In this document: one piece after another, positions 33,726 through 43,412 of the stretch
How the letters are laid out: each line of letters begins with the position of its first letter
Position numbering within the stretch: the first letter of the stretch is position 1
Assembly: GCF_003595215.1 (NCBI RefSeq)
Contig: NZ_QYZP01000002.1
Location: 310,001 to 374,000 of the forward strand
Source of the DNA: Nesterenkonia natronophila
Lineage (GTDB): Bacteria > Actinomycetota > Actinomycetes > Actinomycetales > Micrococcaceae
DNA length: 64,000 nucleotides
Reading direction: 5' to 3'
Notes under the pieces: generated by a model
The model's input: only the letters and a program-made list of their open reading frames with translations
Told to the model about the DNA's origin: nothing
Database searches by the model: none
Program-made: the position numbers and the translations under genes

Positions 33726-35024
33726 TCAGAGCTTGCCGGTGGCCTTCAGGCGGATGTAGCAGTCAGCCAGGGCCGCTGGCAAAGCCTCTGGTTCAGCCTG
33801 GACCACCTCGACTCCCATCGCCTGCAGTTCCGAGGCGACCGCCTCAGCCTCAATCATGGCGCGCTCCGCCGCCGCAGCTGCGTAGACCTCGCTGACCGTC
33901 TCCCGAGTCGCAGCACGCTGAATAAGCTCCGGATTGCTTACCGAGGCCACCACCACGCGGTGTTTGGCGGTCAGCGCCGGAAGCACGGGCAGCAGCCCCT
34001 CCTGCAGAGAGGGAGAGTCTGCAGCGGTGAGGATCACCACCAATGACTTGTGCGTCGTGATGGCCGTTATCTGACCGGGAAGCTGTGCGAAGTCGGCCTC
34101 CACCAGCGCGGGCTCCACCTTCGATGCCGCCATGCTGAGCACGTTCAGGAAGATGCCGCGCTCCGACGACGACGCCCGGGCCGTCACTTCCCGCGCGAAA
34201 GCGAGGAAATCCACCCGGTCACCCGCGTGAGCGGCCAGAGCACCCAGCAGCAAGGACGACTCCACACCGGCGTCCAGTCGAGGCTCGTCCCCAATTCGTC
34301 CCGCTGAGGTCCGGGAGGCATCCAGGCAGAGGATCACCCTTCGGTCGCGTTCCGGCCTCCAGGTCCGCACCACCAGGTGCTGCCCCGCGGCATCCTGGCG
34401 GCGGGCTGTTGCCCGCCAGTCAATGGAGCGCACATCATCACCGCGCACGTAGTCGCGCAGCGAATCAAACTCAGTGCCCGCTCCGCGCAGCTGCACCGCG
34501 GTAGCTCCGTCCAGCTCACGCAGCCGGCGCAGTCTGGAGGGAAGGTGCTTGCGAGAGGCAAATTCGGGAAGCACCTGCAGGGTTTGAGGCACCCGATGAG
34601 TCACCTGACGTCCAGCCAGCCCGAGCGGGCCCAGCGACCGAATGGTCACGTGCTCGCTGATCAGCTCACCACGCCTCTGCGGCTCCAGCCTCACCTGCAG
34701 CTCAGTTGAGCGGTGCCCACGGATCTGCGCCCATTGCACGACGTTGCGGGCCCCAGCGGTGGGCTGCCAACCGTCTTTGACCCAGCCGCGAAGCGTCCGC
34801 GCTCCCAGATTCTCCACCCTGGTCACCGCCGTGGTCCGTTCGCCTGTCCGGGTGGACTTGGTCGGCTGACGGGTCAGCCGCACCTTGCGGGGGGAGGCGC
34901 AGGCCAGAATGTCCACCAATGCCACGGCGGCGAGAACCACTAACCATAACCACAGCCATGCCGGCACCAGAACCACCAGGCCCGACATCCCCAGGGCTAC
35001 CCAGAAGTATCGAAGGGTCAGCAC
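33726..35024 (-). CDS. DUF58-family protein partner of MoxR
   Basis: 432 aa. Two hydrophobic segments at the N-terminus (about 5-45) anchor it in the membrane. The central region has the DUF58 motif SLRDYVRGDDVRSIDWRATA near residue 190. A vWA-like fold follows (VILCLDASRTSAG, then FAREV). The arrangement with moxR upstream (6-bp gap) is the standard pairing. The ATPase probably remodels complexes containing this protein, and the process, likely envelope assembly, is not known. Confidence 0.92.
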   Translation of the reverse strand: MLTLRYFWVALGMSGLVVLVPAWLWLWLVVLAAVALVDILACASPRKVRLTRQPTKSTRTGERTTAVTRVENLGARTLRGWVKDGWQPTAGARNVVQWAQIRGHRSTELQVRLEPQRRGELISEHVTIRSLGPLGLAGRQVTHRVPQTLQVLPEFASRKHLPSRLRRLRELDGATAVQLRGAGTEFDSLRDYVRGDDVRSIDWRATARRQDAAGQHLVVRTWRPERDRRVILCLDASRTSAGRIGDEPRLDAGVESSLLLGALAAHAGDRVDFLAFAREVTARASSSERGIFLNVLSMAASKVEPALVEADFAQLPGQITAITTHKSLVVILTAADSPSLQEGLLPVLPALTAKHRVVVASVSNPELIQRAATRETVSEVYAAAAAERAMIEAEAVASELQAMGVEVVQAEPEALPAALADCYIRLKATGKL

Positions 35025-35029
35025 AGTCT

Positions 35030-36040
35030 CTACCGGGGGACGGGCGTCGTCGTCAGTATGCTCTGCAGCACGTCGTCAGCCCCGGTGCCGTCCATGGACG
35101 CCTCAGGGGTAAGTGCTACACGGTGGCGAAGGGCCGGCAGCGCAAGGGCCTTCACGTCGTCGGGAGTCACATAGTCACGCCCGCAGAGCCAGGCCCACGC
35201 CCTGGAGGAGTTCATCAGAGCGGTGGCCCCGCGGGGCGATACCCCGAGCTGGAAGCTGGGTGCAGCTCGGGTGGCGCGCGCGATGTCGACAATGTAACCG
35301 ACGACATCCGGGGCGATCTGCACCTCACTGACTGACTTTCGCGCAGCGAGCACATCCTCCACATGGGCCACCGGACGCACACCGGCGGCGGCCAGGTCCG
35401 AGGGGTCGAACCCGGAGGCGTGCCGGTGGATCACCTCGACCTCCTGCTCCCGTTCCGGCAGCCCAAGCTCCACCTTGAGCAGGAACCTGTCCAATTGAGC
35501 CTCGGGCAGGGGATAGGTGCCTTCGTACTCGACGGGGTTCTGCGTGGCCGCTACCAAGAACGGGTCCGGGAGGGGACGGCCCGCACCATCGACGGAGACC
35601 TGTCTCTCTTCCATCGCTTCCAGCAGGGAGGCCTGTGTCTTGGGCGGTGTGCGGTTGATCTCGTCGGCCAGCAGGAGGTTGGTGAAGACGGGCCCCTCCC
35701 GGAAGCTGAAGTCTCCAGTCTGGGAGTCAAAGACCAGTGATCCAGTGACATCACCGGGCATCAGGTCAGGGGTGAATTGGACGCGGGCAGTACGCAGACC
35801 CAGCGAGGCGGAGATTGCCCTCACGAGCAGCGTCTTGGCAACGCCAGGTACACCCTCTAAGAGCACATGTCCGCGGACGAGCAGAGCAATGATGACGCTG
35901 GTTACCGCCGCATCCTGCCCCACGACTGCTTTGGCGACCTCTTCGCGCACCCGGGTGAGTCGGCTGCGCAGCTCGTCTGCGGAGATCACAGGACGTGCGG
36001 TCTCGATCGTGCGGTGATGGGCGGGGTAGTCATCGCTCAT
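35030..36040 (-). CDS. MoxR-family AAA+ ATPase
   Basis: 336-aa chaperone-like ATPase. Walker A variant GVPGVAKTLL near residue 63, Walker B LLLADEINRTPPKTQ near residue 125, the arginine-finger and sensor region TQNPVEYEGTYPLPEAQLDR, and a C-terminal lid domain. It overlaps the DUF4350 gene by ATGA upstream and is followed by the DUF58 gene. Together they form the conserved actinobacterial MoxR cluster. Confidence 0.95.
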   Translation of the reverse strand: MSDDYPAHHRTIETARPVISADELRSRLTRVREEVAKAVVGQDAAVTSVIIALLVRGHVLLEGVPGVAKTLLVRAISASLGLRTARVQFTPDLMPGDVTGSLVFDSQTGDFSFREGPVFTNLLLADEINRTPPKTQASLLEAMEERQVSVDGAGRPLPDPFLVAATQNPVEYEGTYPLPEAQLDRFLLKVELGLPEREQEVEVIHRHASGFDPSDLAAAGVRPVAHVEDVLAARKSVSEVQIAPDVVGYIVDIARATRAAPSFQLGVSPRGATALMNSSRAWAWLCGRDYVTPDDVKALALPALRHRVALTPEASMDGTGADDVLQSILTTTPVPR

Positions 36041-37299
36041 TCGGTTCTCCTTCGTGTTCTGAGTGCTTGCCTGACATCACTCTCCAGCTTCGCCAGCGCC
36101 TGAGCATGGGTCACCATATCCCTGTGGGACATCGCGGGAGCGTGAGGCGGGGCGGCTCCATCGGGTCCTGGTCTCTCCAACAGCTGGCGCACTGCCGACG
36201 TTTCCCACCCGGCGACGTGGGCAGCTGCCACTGCGACCGTTTCCGGGGCGGCCCCCCGGCCCAGTCTGAGCAGCTTGGTCAGGCGCAGCAGGTGCGCACT
36301 GCGCAACACCTGGAGAGTTGCGGGCACCGCGTTGGCGCGCTGATACAGCCGACCGCGTCCTACAGCTGCCTCCTCTGCTGGAACATTGACCGGCAGAGGT
36401 TCGCTCACCACGGGCCCGTAGCGCCGACCGGCCGCCACCATTCCTATGCCGGCACAGATGATCAGCCACCAGACCAAAGGCCAGAGCCACTCAGGCAGGT
36501 AGTCAAGCGGTGAGCCCCACTGCTGATCACCGACCGAATCGGCGCCCGAGGGCGTGTACCAAATGAGATCCTGCGGCGCAGCGTCGTTCCCCTCCTTGGC
36601 TCCCAGCAGTCCGAGCGCGAGGGCGGCATTGCCCTCCGCGGTGATGTGCTGATTGGTGAATGCCTCCGGAGCGGTGAACACCACCCCGCGGGAGGTTTCG
36701 GCCAGCACGTAGCCGTCCTCACCGATGGGGAAGCATCCAGAGTCGGTGCGCAGCGACACACCCGGAGCCTGCAGGCTCCGGGCTGCCTCCGCGGCGGGTA
36801 GCGCACAGCGGGGGCCGCTCTCTAACACCTCGGGGGTGCCGGCTGCGCCCACTGGAATACGGGCACCGGTCTGCGTCTCAGCAGCGAACACTTCGGTCAG
36901 GAGCCAGGGATCGTCGCTGATCCAAAGCACCTCACGCCCAGCGTCCCATTCAGCGTCGAGCTCAGCAGCAAATCGCTCATCTGGTGGAAACTCGCGCAGG
37001 AGAACGACGAGGCTGGCAGCTTGCTCCTGCTCCAGAAGCTCTCGGGCGGCCTCAGCAGAATAGACGCGGTGCAGGTTCACGCCGTGATCATCGAGAACAT
37101 TGGCCACCGCTGCGTATCCGTCCAGGTCGGTGTTCTCTGTGCCGTAGATTTCGGTATCGGAGGTGTCCAACAGTTGGATGAGGAGCGCCACCACGGATCC
37201 GATCACCAAAAGCACGATCCAGAACTGCCAACGCGAAGCCGCCGAGCGCATAGCCGTCCCGGCTGAGACCACAGTTGATGGGTCTGTCGAGGAGCTCAT
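36037..37299 (-). CDS. DUF4350-type membrane protein
   Basis: 420 aa. One membrane helix near residues 25-45, an outer domain (about 50-250) with DLDGYAAVANVLDDHGVNLH typical of DUF4350, a second helix near 265-285, and a cytoplasmic tail rich in Arg, Ala and Leu. It overlaps its neighbours by 4 bp on both sides, in the order DUF4129, DUF4350, moxR. The outer domain resembles periplasmic sugar- or peptide-binding folds, but no ligand is known to me. Confidence 0.87.
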   Translation of the reverse strand: MSSSTDPSTVVSAGTAMRSAASRWQFWIVLLVIGSVVALLIQLLDTSDTEIYGTENTDLDGYAAVANVLDDHGVNLHRVYSAEAARELLEQEQAASLVVLLREFPPDERFAAELDAEWDAGREVLWISDDPWLLTEVFAAETQTGARIPVGAAGTPEVLESGPRCALPAAEAARSLQAPGVSLRTDSGCFPIGEDGYVLAETSRGVVFTAPEAFTNQHITAEGNAALALGLLGAKEGNDAAPQDLIWYTPSGADSVGDQQWGSPLDYLPEWLWPLVWWLIICAGIGMVAAGRRYGPVVSEPLPVNVPAEEAAVGRGRLYQRANAVPATLQVLRSAHLLRLTKLLRLGRGAAPETVAVAAAHVAGWETSAVRQLLERPGPDGAAPPHAPAMSHRDMVTHAQALAKLESDVRQALRTRRRTE

Positions 37300-37940
37300 C
37301 GGGGGACCGCCAAGTGGGGCCCGTCAATTGAGCCACCATGTTGCGCAGGCTCCCTCTGCAGCTGCATGTCCAAGTCAGCGATGAACTCTAAGTCCGCCTT
37401 GGCAAGTGAGACTGAGCCGTAGAGCGAGCGGTTGAACAGATCGGCGGCGCGCTGCAGAGTCGTGCTGAAGGGCGGGTACGAACTGCTCAGGCTCTCGGCG
37501 ATTTCCGTAGCTGTGCGTCCCTGCTGCTGGCGCACCACCCCTCGCTCCTCAGCAGCTCGGACTACTGCGCGGAAAGCTTCTTGAGCGGCGGTGTTGAAGT
37601 CCCCGGAGCGCGCGCATTCCTGAGCGTGGGCGCGGAACGCTGCGGCCGTGACTTGGGGATCTATCTGCACCGCCTCCTGCGCCGTGGAGCCCCGTTGCAA
37701 CCGTGGACGAACCACCACGATGATGATAATGACGGTGACGATCACGGCCCCCAGGACCAGCAGTGGTCCAAAAGGAACGTCGACTCCGCCGATCGAAAAA
37801 GCCCGCTCCGCCATCCAATCGAGAAACGCATCAATGGCTTCGCGCAGCGGCCCGGTGAACTGCCGCTGGTAGGAACTGTCAGCAAGCTCATCCTCCAACA
37901 AGCGCCGGGCGCCCTCGCGGTCATACAGCTGCGGGTTCAT
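37296..37940 (-). CDS. DUF4129 domain membrane protein
   Basis: 214 aa. One membrane helix near residues 58-80 (LLVLGAVIVTVIIIIVVV), preceded by an amphipathic region and followed by a cytoplasmic DUF4129 domain with RAVVRAAEERGVV and LFNRSLYGSVSLAKAD. It is coupled by ATGA overlaps to the genes on both sides. DUF4129 proteins occur with transglutaminase-like and MoxR/DUF58 genes; the exact role is unknown. Confidence 0.9.
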   Translation of the reverse strand: MNPQLYDREGARRLLEDELADSSYQRQFTGPLREAIDAFLDWMAERAFSIGGVDVPFGPLLVLGAVIVTVIIIIVVVRPRLQRGSTAQEAVQIDPQVTAAAFRAHAQECARSGDFNTAAQEAFRAVVRAAEERGVVRQQQGRTATEIAESLSSSYPPFSTTLQRAADLFNRSLYGSVSLAKADLEFIADLDMQLQREPAQHGGSIDGPHLAVPR

Positions 37941-39025
37941 TGCGGCGCACCCCCCGGAGGAGTCCGGGACCCGGCTGCTAGATGCTCAGGGGAGCCCGGT
38001 AGCACGGCAGCCAGAGACTCAGCATCTGAATCGGTCTGCGGTGAGGGCGGAGCCAGGTGCTGCAACATCACGTCCAAAGCTTCCCGGCGGAAGCGGGCGT
38101 TGAGGTACATGACACCGATGACGGTCCCGATGAGGGCCACAAGCAGAGTGTTGAGCACCAGGTCGTAGAGCTGCCCGAGTCCCAGAACCAGCAGCACGAT
38201 GACGTCATTTTGTCCCTGCTCTGACTGCCAAGCGAGCTCGCCACCCAGGCTGGCCACGATTCCGGCCGGCAGTGAGGTGACTGCCAGCACCACGAGAAGC
38301 ATCAGGTACAGGAGGGCCACTGTGCCGATGTGTCGCCACCACATGCCGCGGTTCAGCGCGAAGGACCTGCTTATGGCATTGAACGCGTTTCGCCGCTCTA
38401 CGATGATGAGAAGCGGTCCGAACATCAACCCGGCGGTCAGCCAGCACAGCAGCAGGAGGAACCCCGGCACCAGTAGCAGCAGACCGAAACCGAGCGTGGC
38501 TACTGTCAGCAGCACGCCTGCGATGACGATGACCAAAGCGAGAACCCCGATCACCACCAGCAGAATCAGCAGATGCAACAGCAGCCACCCCAACCTCGAC
38601 GCGCGCAGCCGCAGGGTCTGCTGCAGCGTGGTCGGCAGACCATACACTGAGCGAACCACCGGAATGGCAAGCAGCCCCAGAGACATAGCCCACAGCAATC
38701 CGCCGAGGAAGGAGGTGGCCAGCACCATGAGGACCATTCCGCCCTCGCTCAACGCAGCAAACAACAACTCCTCGTCTTCGAATGCCGCGGGATCTGTGAG
38801 CAACCGGAGATAGGTGTCCCCGGGCATCACCGCAATCAGCAGCAGAGATATGAGGAAGTTCATCACAGCGGCTACGAAGGGCAATCCCAGCGTCGCGCGC
38901 CGATTGCGCCGAATAACGGTAAATGCGCCTTTGAAGATCTCATCCTGAGCCATCGGGCGCAACGGAAACAGACCTCCGGGACGTACCGGGGGATGAACCA
39001 GCCGCGCCGCCGCCGTCGTGCTCAT
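37937..39025 (-). CDS. Multi-pass membrane protein, first gene of the MoxR operon
   Basis: About 362 aa. The N-terminal part PGGLFPLRPMAQDEIFKGAF leads into six or more hydrophobic helices (from about residue 45 to 300), with FGPLLIIVERRNAFNAISRS between two of them, as in actinobacterial proteins annotated as glycerophosphoryl diester phosphodiesterase membrane domain. The C-terminal tail is polar. ATG 39025 (MSTTAAARLV) is preferred; ATG 39043 is possible. It is divergent from mtrA across about 140 bp. Confidence 0.85.
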   Translation of the reverse strand: MSTTAAARLVHPPVRPGGLFPLRPMAQDEIFKGAFTVIRRNRRATLGLPFVAAVMNFLISLLLIAVMPGDTYLRLLTDPAAFEDEELLFAALSEGGMVLMVLATSFLGGLLWAMSLGLLAIPVVRSVYGLPTTLQQTLRLRASRLGWLLLHLLILLVVIGVLALVIVIAGVLLTVATLGFGLLLLVPGFLLLLCWLTAGLMFGPLLIIVERRNAFNAISRSFALNRGMWWRHIGTVALLYLMLLVVLAVTSLPAGIVASLGGELAWQSEQGQNDVIVLLVLGLGQLYDLVLNTLLVALIGTVIGVMYLNARFRREALDVMLQHLAPPSPQTDSDAESLAAVLPGSPEHLAAGSRTPPGGAPQ

Positions 39026-39165
39026 ACCACCCCGCCTGTCCATAAGCCACCATGAGGTACGAGTCCAACCCTATCGCCTCATATATCCTGGATAATCAGC
39101 GGGTGTGCGGGTCATAAGGCCCCGCATCCCCCGGCGTCAGCAGCAGTGAGGAAGGACGGAGCTCC

Positions 39166-39849
39166 ATGAGAGCTAACATCTTGGTGGTCGACGACGACGA
39201 GGCACTGTCGGAGATGATCGGAATCGTGCTGCGCAATGACGGGTTCGAACCGACCTTCTGCGCTACCGGCGAGCTCGCTCTCGAGGCATTCCGGGCCGCC
39301 GAACCTGACCTGGTTCTGCTGGACCTCATGCTGCCGGGCAAGGACGGGATCGAGGTCTGCCGCGAAATCCGCGAAGAAGCAGACACCCCCGTTGTGATGC
39401 TCACGGCGAAGTCTGACACCGCAGACGTGGTCAGAGGGCTCGAAGCCGGTGCTGACGACTACGTGCCAAAGCCCTTCAAACCTGCGGAGTTGGTTGCTAG
39501 GGTACGGGCACGGCTGCGCACCCCGGAACCGTCAGGGAGGCCCGATGGTGAAACACTGACTATCGGAGACCTCACCATCGACGTTGCCGGTCACGAGGTC
39601 CGCCGCGGCAATACTCGGATCTCGCTGACCCCCTTGGAGTTCGATCTGCTCTCCACACTCGCGAAGAAGCCTTGGCAGGTTTGGAACCGGGAGATGCTGC
39701 TCGAGGAAGTGTGGGGCTACCGCCACCAGGCCGACACCCGACTTGTCAACGTCCACGTACAGCGGCTGCGGTCTAAAGTCGAAAGAGACCCGGAGAACCC
39801 AGAGATCATTCAGACAGTTCGCGGTATCGGCTACAAGGCCGGCGGCTGA
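39166..39849 (+). CDS. mtrA: Response regulator MtrA
   Basis: 227-aa OmpR-type regulator controlling cell-wall remodelling, division and osmotic response in actinobacteria. Receiver domain with DDDE near the N-terminus, phosphoacceptor Asp in LVLLDLMLPGKDG (near residue 53), and Lys in YVPKPFKPAEL. A winged-helix DNA-binding domain fills the C-terminal half (LTPLEFDLLSTLAKKPWQVW, then VNVHVQRLRSKVE). GAAGGACGGAG lies upstream of the ATG. Followed by mtrB and lpqB, the conserved order. Confidence 0.97.
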   Translation: MRANILVVDDDEALSEMIGIVLRNDGFEPTFCATGELALEAFRAAEPDLVLLDLMLPGKDGIEVCREIREEADTPVVMLTAKSDTADVVRGLEAGADDYVPKPFKPAELVARVRARLRTPEPSGRPDGETLTIGDLTIDVAGHEVRRGNTRISLTPLEFDLLSTLAKKPWQVWNREMLLEEVWGYRHQADTRLVNVHVQRLRSKVERDPENPEIIQTVRGIGYKAGG

Positions 39850-39899
39850 GGAGCGGCGCCGATATCACTGAGCAGAGCAGCCCGCCAGGTGATCGCCTG

Positions 39900-41612
39900 A
39901 TGGAAGATCCGGACCCCACAGCATCCGCGGACGCAGCGCCTAGGACGACTCTCCGGCGGCGCGTGGCCAGGCTGTCGAAGTTCTGGGCGCGCTCCCTGAT
40001 GGCTCGAGCCATGGTGCTGACTGGTGTCATCACGCTGGTGGGTTCGGCATTGATCGCCTACTTCCTGGTGCAGCAAGTCACCACAGGGCTCTACCAAGAG
40101 CGACTGGGGCAGGTGGAGGCTGAAGCAACTGCGGGGTTGGCAGAAGCCCGCCGGGCCTTCGGCGCGATCGAGACATCGGAGTCAGCGACCCTCGAGGAAC
40201 GCGTCCCGGAGATATTCGAGGGTCTGGGCGGATCATCGGCGCTGATCCGCGAAAGCCTCCTGATCCCCCTGGAGGAGGCAGAGAACCTTCCGGTGATGCC
40301 GCGTTCCACGGACATCTCCCAGGACGTCATCAGCACAGAGCTGCGTGAGGCGGTGTTGGTCAGCGGCCCCGACCGCCAGCACTGGCAACCAGTGGGAATT
40401 GAGACCGATGACGGTGGTGAGGCTCCCGGGGTGGCTTTCGGAATAAGCATCCAGCTTCCTACCGGCCCCCCCTACGGTCTCTTCTTCGTCTACGACTTCT
40501 CCTCAGTTCAAGAGAATGTGAATTTTGTTTTCCGGGTGTTTCTCATCGCAGCCGCGGCCATCCTGGTGATGAACCTGATGATCGCCGCATGGGTCGCTCG
40601 GTCGGTGGTGAGACCGGTTTCTCAGGCGGCTGAGGTCTCAGAACGGATCGCCGACGGACAGCTGGACCAGCGCTTGGCCGTGGTGGGGGAGGATGAAATT
40701 GCCCGGTTGGGAGTGTCTTTCAACCGGATGGCCTCCACCCTGCAGGAGCAGATCACCCAGTTGGCCCATCTTTCCCAGATGCAGCAGCGCTTCGTCTCCG
40801 ACGTCTCTCATGAGCTGCGGACCCCACTGACTACGGTCAGCATGGCGTCGAGCATGCTGTACGAGTCTCGCGAACAATTCGACCCGGTCAGTCAACGCTC
40901 CACCGAACTGCTGCACCACCAGGTGGAACGCTTCCAGGCGCTGCTCGCCGATTTGCTGGAGATGTCCCGGTTCGATGCCGGAGCCGCAGAATTGGCCCTC
41001 TCTGAGGTGGACCTCTGGGCGTTAGCTGAAGACGTGATGACCGCAGCCGTGCCTTTGGCCGACAGAGCCGGGGCGGAGCTGAATATGGTCGTCCCAGGCA
41101 ATGTAGACAGCTACATAGCTGAGGTGGATCGGCGCAGGATCAACCGCATACTGCGGAACCTGGTCAACAACGCCATTGAACACTCCGAAGGTCAGCCGGT
41201 GGACCTCATCATTTCCGCTAATGAGAGCGCGGTGGCTATAGCAGTGCGGGACTACGGCGTGGGCATGACCCCTGACCAGGTGGCCCACGTCTTCGACCGC
41301 TTCTGGAGAGCTGATCCGGCCCGTGCGCGAACCACCGGAGGTTCAGGTCTGGGTCTGTCGATCGCCACGGAGGACATCCGGCTGCACCAGGGCAGCCTCG
41401 ATGCGTGGGGTCAGAGCGGACAGGGCTCCTGTTTCCGGTTGGTGCTGCCTCGTATTCAAGGCGAACCGTACGCATCATCCCCGCTGGCCCTTCCGCCGGT
41501 CTACTCGGTCGAGCAGCGGAACCGAATAAGCGCCGATACGGACCTGATCGCGGTGGAACAGGCTCATGATCGGGTCAATGAGCAGGCGCTGTATAAGGAG
41601 GGCGGAGCCTGA
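39900..41612 (+). CDS. mtrB: Sensor histidine kinase MtrB
   Basis: 570-aa membrane kinase that phosphorylates MtrA. Two membrane helices (about 35-57 and 210-230) flank an outer sensor domain of about 150 residues. HAMP follows (about 230-282), then the dimerisation helix with phosphoacceptor His in FVSDVSHELRTPLTT near residue 304. The ATPase domain has an N box (NLVNNAIEHSE), a G1 box and GGSGLGLSIA. The stop TGA shares its A with the lpqB ATG. Confidence 0.97.
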   Translation: MEDPDPTASADAAPRTTLRRRVARLSKFWARSLMARAMVLTGVITLVGSALIAYFLVQQVTTGLYQERLGQVEAEATAGLAEARRAFGAIETSESATLEERVPEIFEGLGGSSALIRESLLIPLEEAENLPVMPRSTDISQDVISTELREAVLVSGPDRQHWQPVGIETDDGGEAPGVAFGISIQLPTGPPYGLFFVYDFSSVQENVNFVFRVFLIAAAAILVMNLMIAAWVARSVVRPVSQAAEVSERIADGQLDQRLAVVGEDEIARLGVSFNRMASTLQEQITQLAHLSQMQQRFVSDVSHELRTPLTTVSMASSMLYESREQFDPVSQRSTELLHHQVERFQALLADLLEMSRFDAGAAELALSEVDLWALAEDVMTAAVPLADRAGAELNMVVPGNVDSYIAEVDRRRINRILRNLVNNAIEHSEGQPVDLIISANESAVAIAVRDYGVGMTPDQVAHVFDRFWRADPARARTTGGSGLGLSIATEDIRLHQGSLDAWGQSGQGSCFRLVLPRIQGEPYASSPLALPPVYSVEQRNRISADTDLIAVEQAHDRVNEQALYKEGGA

Positions 41613-43348
41613 TGCGCGTTGGACTGAAACGATGGGTGGGCCTGGTGGCCGCGAGTTCTCTCGCGGTGACCGCCTGTACCCCTACGCTGCCCACCGATGG
41701 AGACGTGGGAACAGCAGAGGCCCCGGCGGGGTCCGAACGGGACTCCGGCGTGGTGGTGCAGTCCCCGGAGTCCGGGGCCAGCCCTGAAGACATCATCGAG
41801 GGATTCCTTCAGGCGGGAGCGCGCCCTGACGACGATCACACGGTAGCCCGCGAGTACCTGACCGAGGATTTCGTCGAGGAGTGGGACCCCTGGGCGCAGA
41901 CGCTGGTCTACACAGAGGGAAACATGAGCGTCGATGCCTCCGGGGAAGCGGTGTACAACGTCCAACTGACAATGGACGCCCGGGTGGACACTGACGGCAT
42001 TATGGCCCGACCTGATGAGCCGACCAGCCAAACCTTCGAGGTCGAAGAGGTGGACGGTGAATGGCGCATCAGCGGCGCCCCGGACGGCAAGATCCTCGAA
42101 GTGGGGGCCTTCAACAGTGCCTATGACGAGTTCACCCTGTACTTCTATGATCCTCAGGAGCGCTACGCGGTGCCCGACGTGCGGTGGCTGATCAACCTCT
42201 CGGGTCAGTCCACCGAACTGGTTGATCTTCTGTTGCGCGGACCGGCTCCCTGGCTGGCGCCGGGGGTGCTCTCCGCATTCGACGAAAATGCCAGCCTGGG
42301 CACACCGGCCGTTCCAGTCTCTGAAGGTACCGCAACGGTTGATCTGGAGCCCTCGGTCACCGCTGGCGCCTCCGACCGGGAGATTGCCCTGATGCACAAC
42401 CAGCTCTCTATGGCCCTGACCCAACTCAGTTCGGTCCGTGAGGTGCGGGTGACGGTAGGCGGGGCGGATGTGGAGCTTCCGGAGCTACCCGAGGAGCAGG
42501 GCCTACAGATTGAGACGCAGCCGCGAGCGCTGGAGCGCCAGATCGGCGTCCAGGATGACGAACTGGTGTGGCAGCTGAACACTGACACTTCACGAGTCGC
42601 GGGAATGCCGGACCTCAGCGACATCGAACCGCGATTCCCTGCGGTGTCCACCGAGGCAGAGGGGGAAGTGATCGCCGTGATGTCGGGAGACATGGATGAG
42701 CTCTACCATGTGCGGGCTGATGCTGAGGAGCCTGAGCTATTGGTCGAGTCAGACCACATGCCTCGGCCATCCATGGACAACTTCGGTTGGACGTGGACTG
42801 TGACCAGCAATGATGAAGGGTCTGCCACCATCCGGGCGTTCAGCTATGAAGATGAGGACGCCAGCTCGGTGGCTGTGACCGCCGACTTTGTCGAAGGACG
42901 CCAGGTGACTTCACTGCGCATATCCCAAGACGGCACCAGAGCTGCACTGATCCTGGACGACGCCGGAGTGCGCAGTCTCTACATCGCCTCGGTGCAGCGA
43001 GACGGAGCCACTGGGGTGCCGTGGGGCCTGGAGCAGCACCAGCGCCTCCACCATGATGAGCAGGTGGAGTTGGAGGAGGTGCGCTGGTCGAACAACGACG
43101 AAGTGCTTGTTTGGCGCCCTCACGATTCGGAGGAGGTTGAGACTCGCTACATGCAGCGCATCAACATTTCCGGTGCCTCAGGGCCACCTTCTGAAGGACT
43201 GTCGGGTTTGCTCAACGTCTCGGTGGGGGAGGGGCGTCCGGTGTACTTCGAGCAGGAGGACTCGGGTGTGTGGCAGATCGTGGGTGACTCCAACATGATT
43301 CAGGATGAGATCGACGACGACGTCCAGGATCTCAGTTACTCCGGCTAG
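41612..43348 (+). CDS. lpqB: Lipoprotein LpqB
   Basis: 578-aa lipoprotein that modulates MtrB signalling. Signal peptide with lipobox LAVTAC (Cys near residue 22). Then an N-terminal domain, a GerMN domain (about 190-290, VDLLLRGPAPWLAPGVLSAF) and a C-terminal propeller-like region (to SYSG). It overlaps mtrB by one base. The order mtrA-mtrB-lpqB-comF is the usual actinobacterial one. Confidence 0.96.
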   Translation: MRVGLKRWVGLVAASSLAVTACTPTLPTDGDVGTAEAPAGSERDSGVVVQSPESGASPEDIIEGFLQAGARPDDDHTVAREYLTEDFVEEWDPWAQTLVYTEGNMSVDASGEAVYNVQLTMDARVDTDGIMARPDEPTSQTFEVEEVDGEWRISGAPDGKILEVGAFNSAYDEFTLYFYDPQERYAVPDVRWLINLSGQSTELVDLLLRGPAPWLAPGVLSAFDENASLGTPAVPVSEGTATVDLEPSVTAGASDREIALMHNQLSMALTQLSSVREVRVTVGGADVELPELPEEQGLQIETQPRALERQIGVQDDELVWQLNTDTSRVAGMPDLSDIEPRFPAVSTEAEGEVIAVMSGDMDELYHVRADAEEPELLVESDHMPRPSMDNFGWTWTVTSNDEGSATIRAFSYEDEDASSVAVTADFVEGRQVTSLRISQDGTRAALILDDAGVRSLYIASVQRDGATGVPWGLEQHQRLHHDEQVELEEVRWSNNDEVLVWRPHDSEEVETRYMQRINISGASGPPSEGLSGLLNVSVGEGRPVYFEQEDSGVWQIVGDSNMIQDEIDDDVQDLSYSG

Positions 43349-43412
43349 GAGTTCTTTCCACAACCAGGCGAATGCCGTGGCGCGGGGGAGTCCGGCGCGT
43401 CATGCTGAAGGA

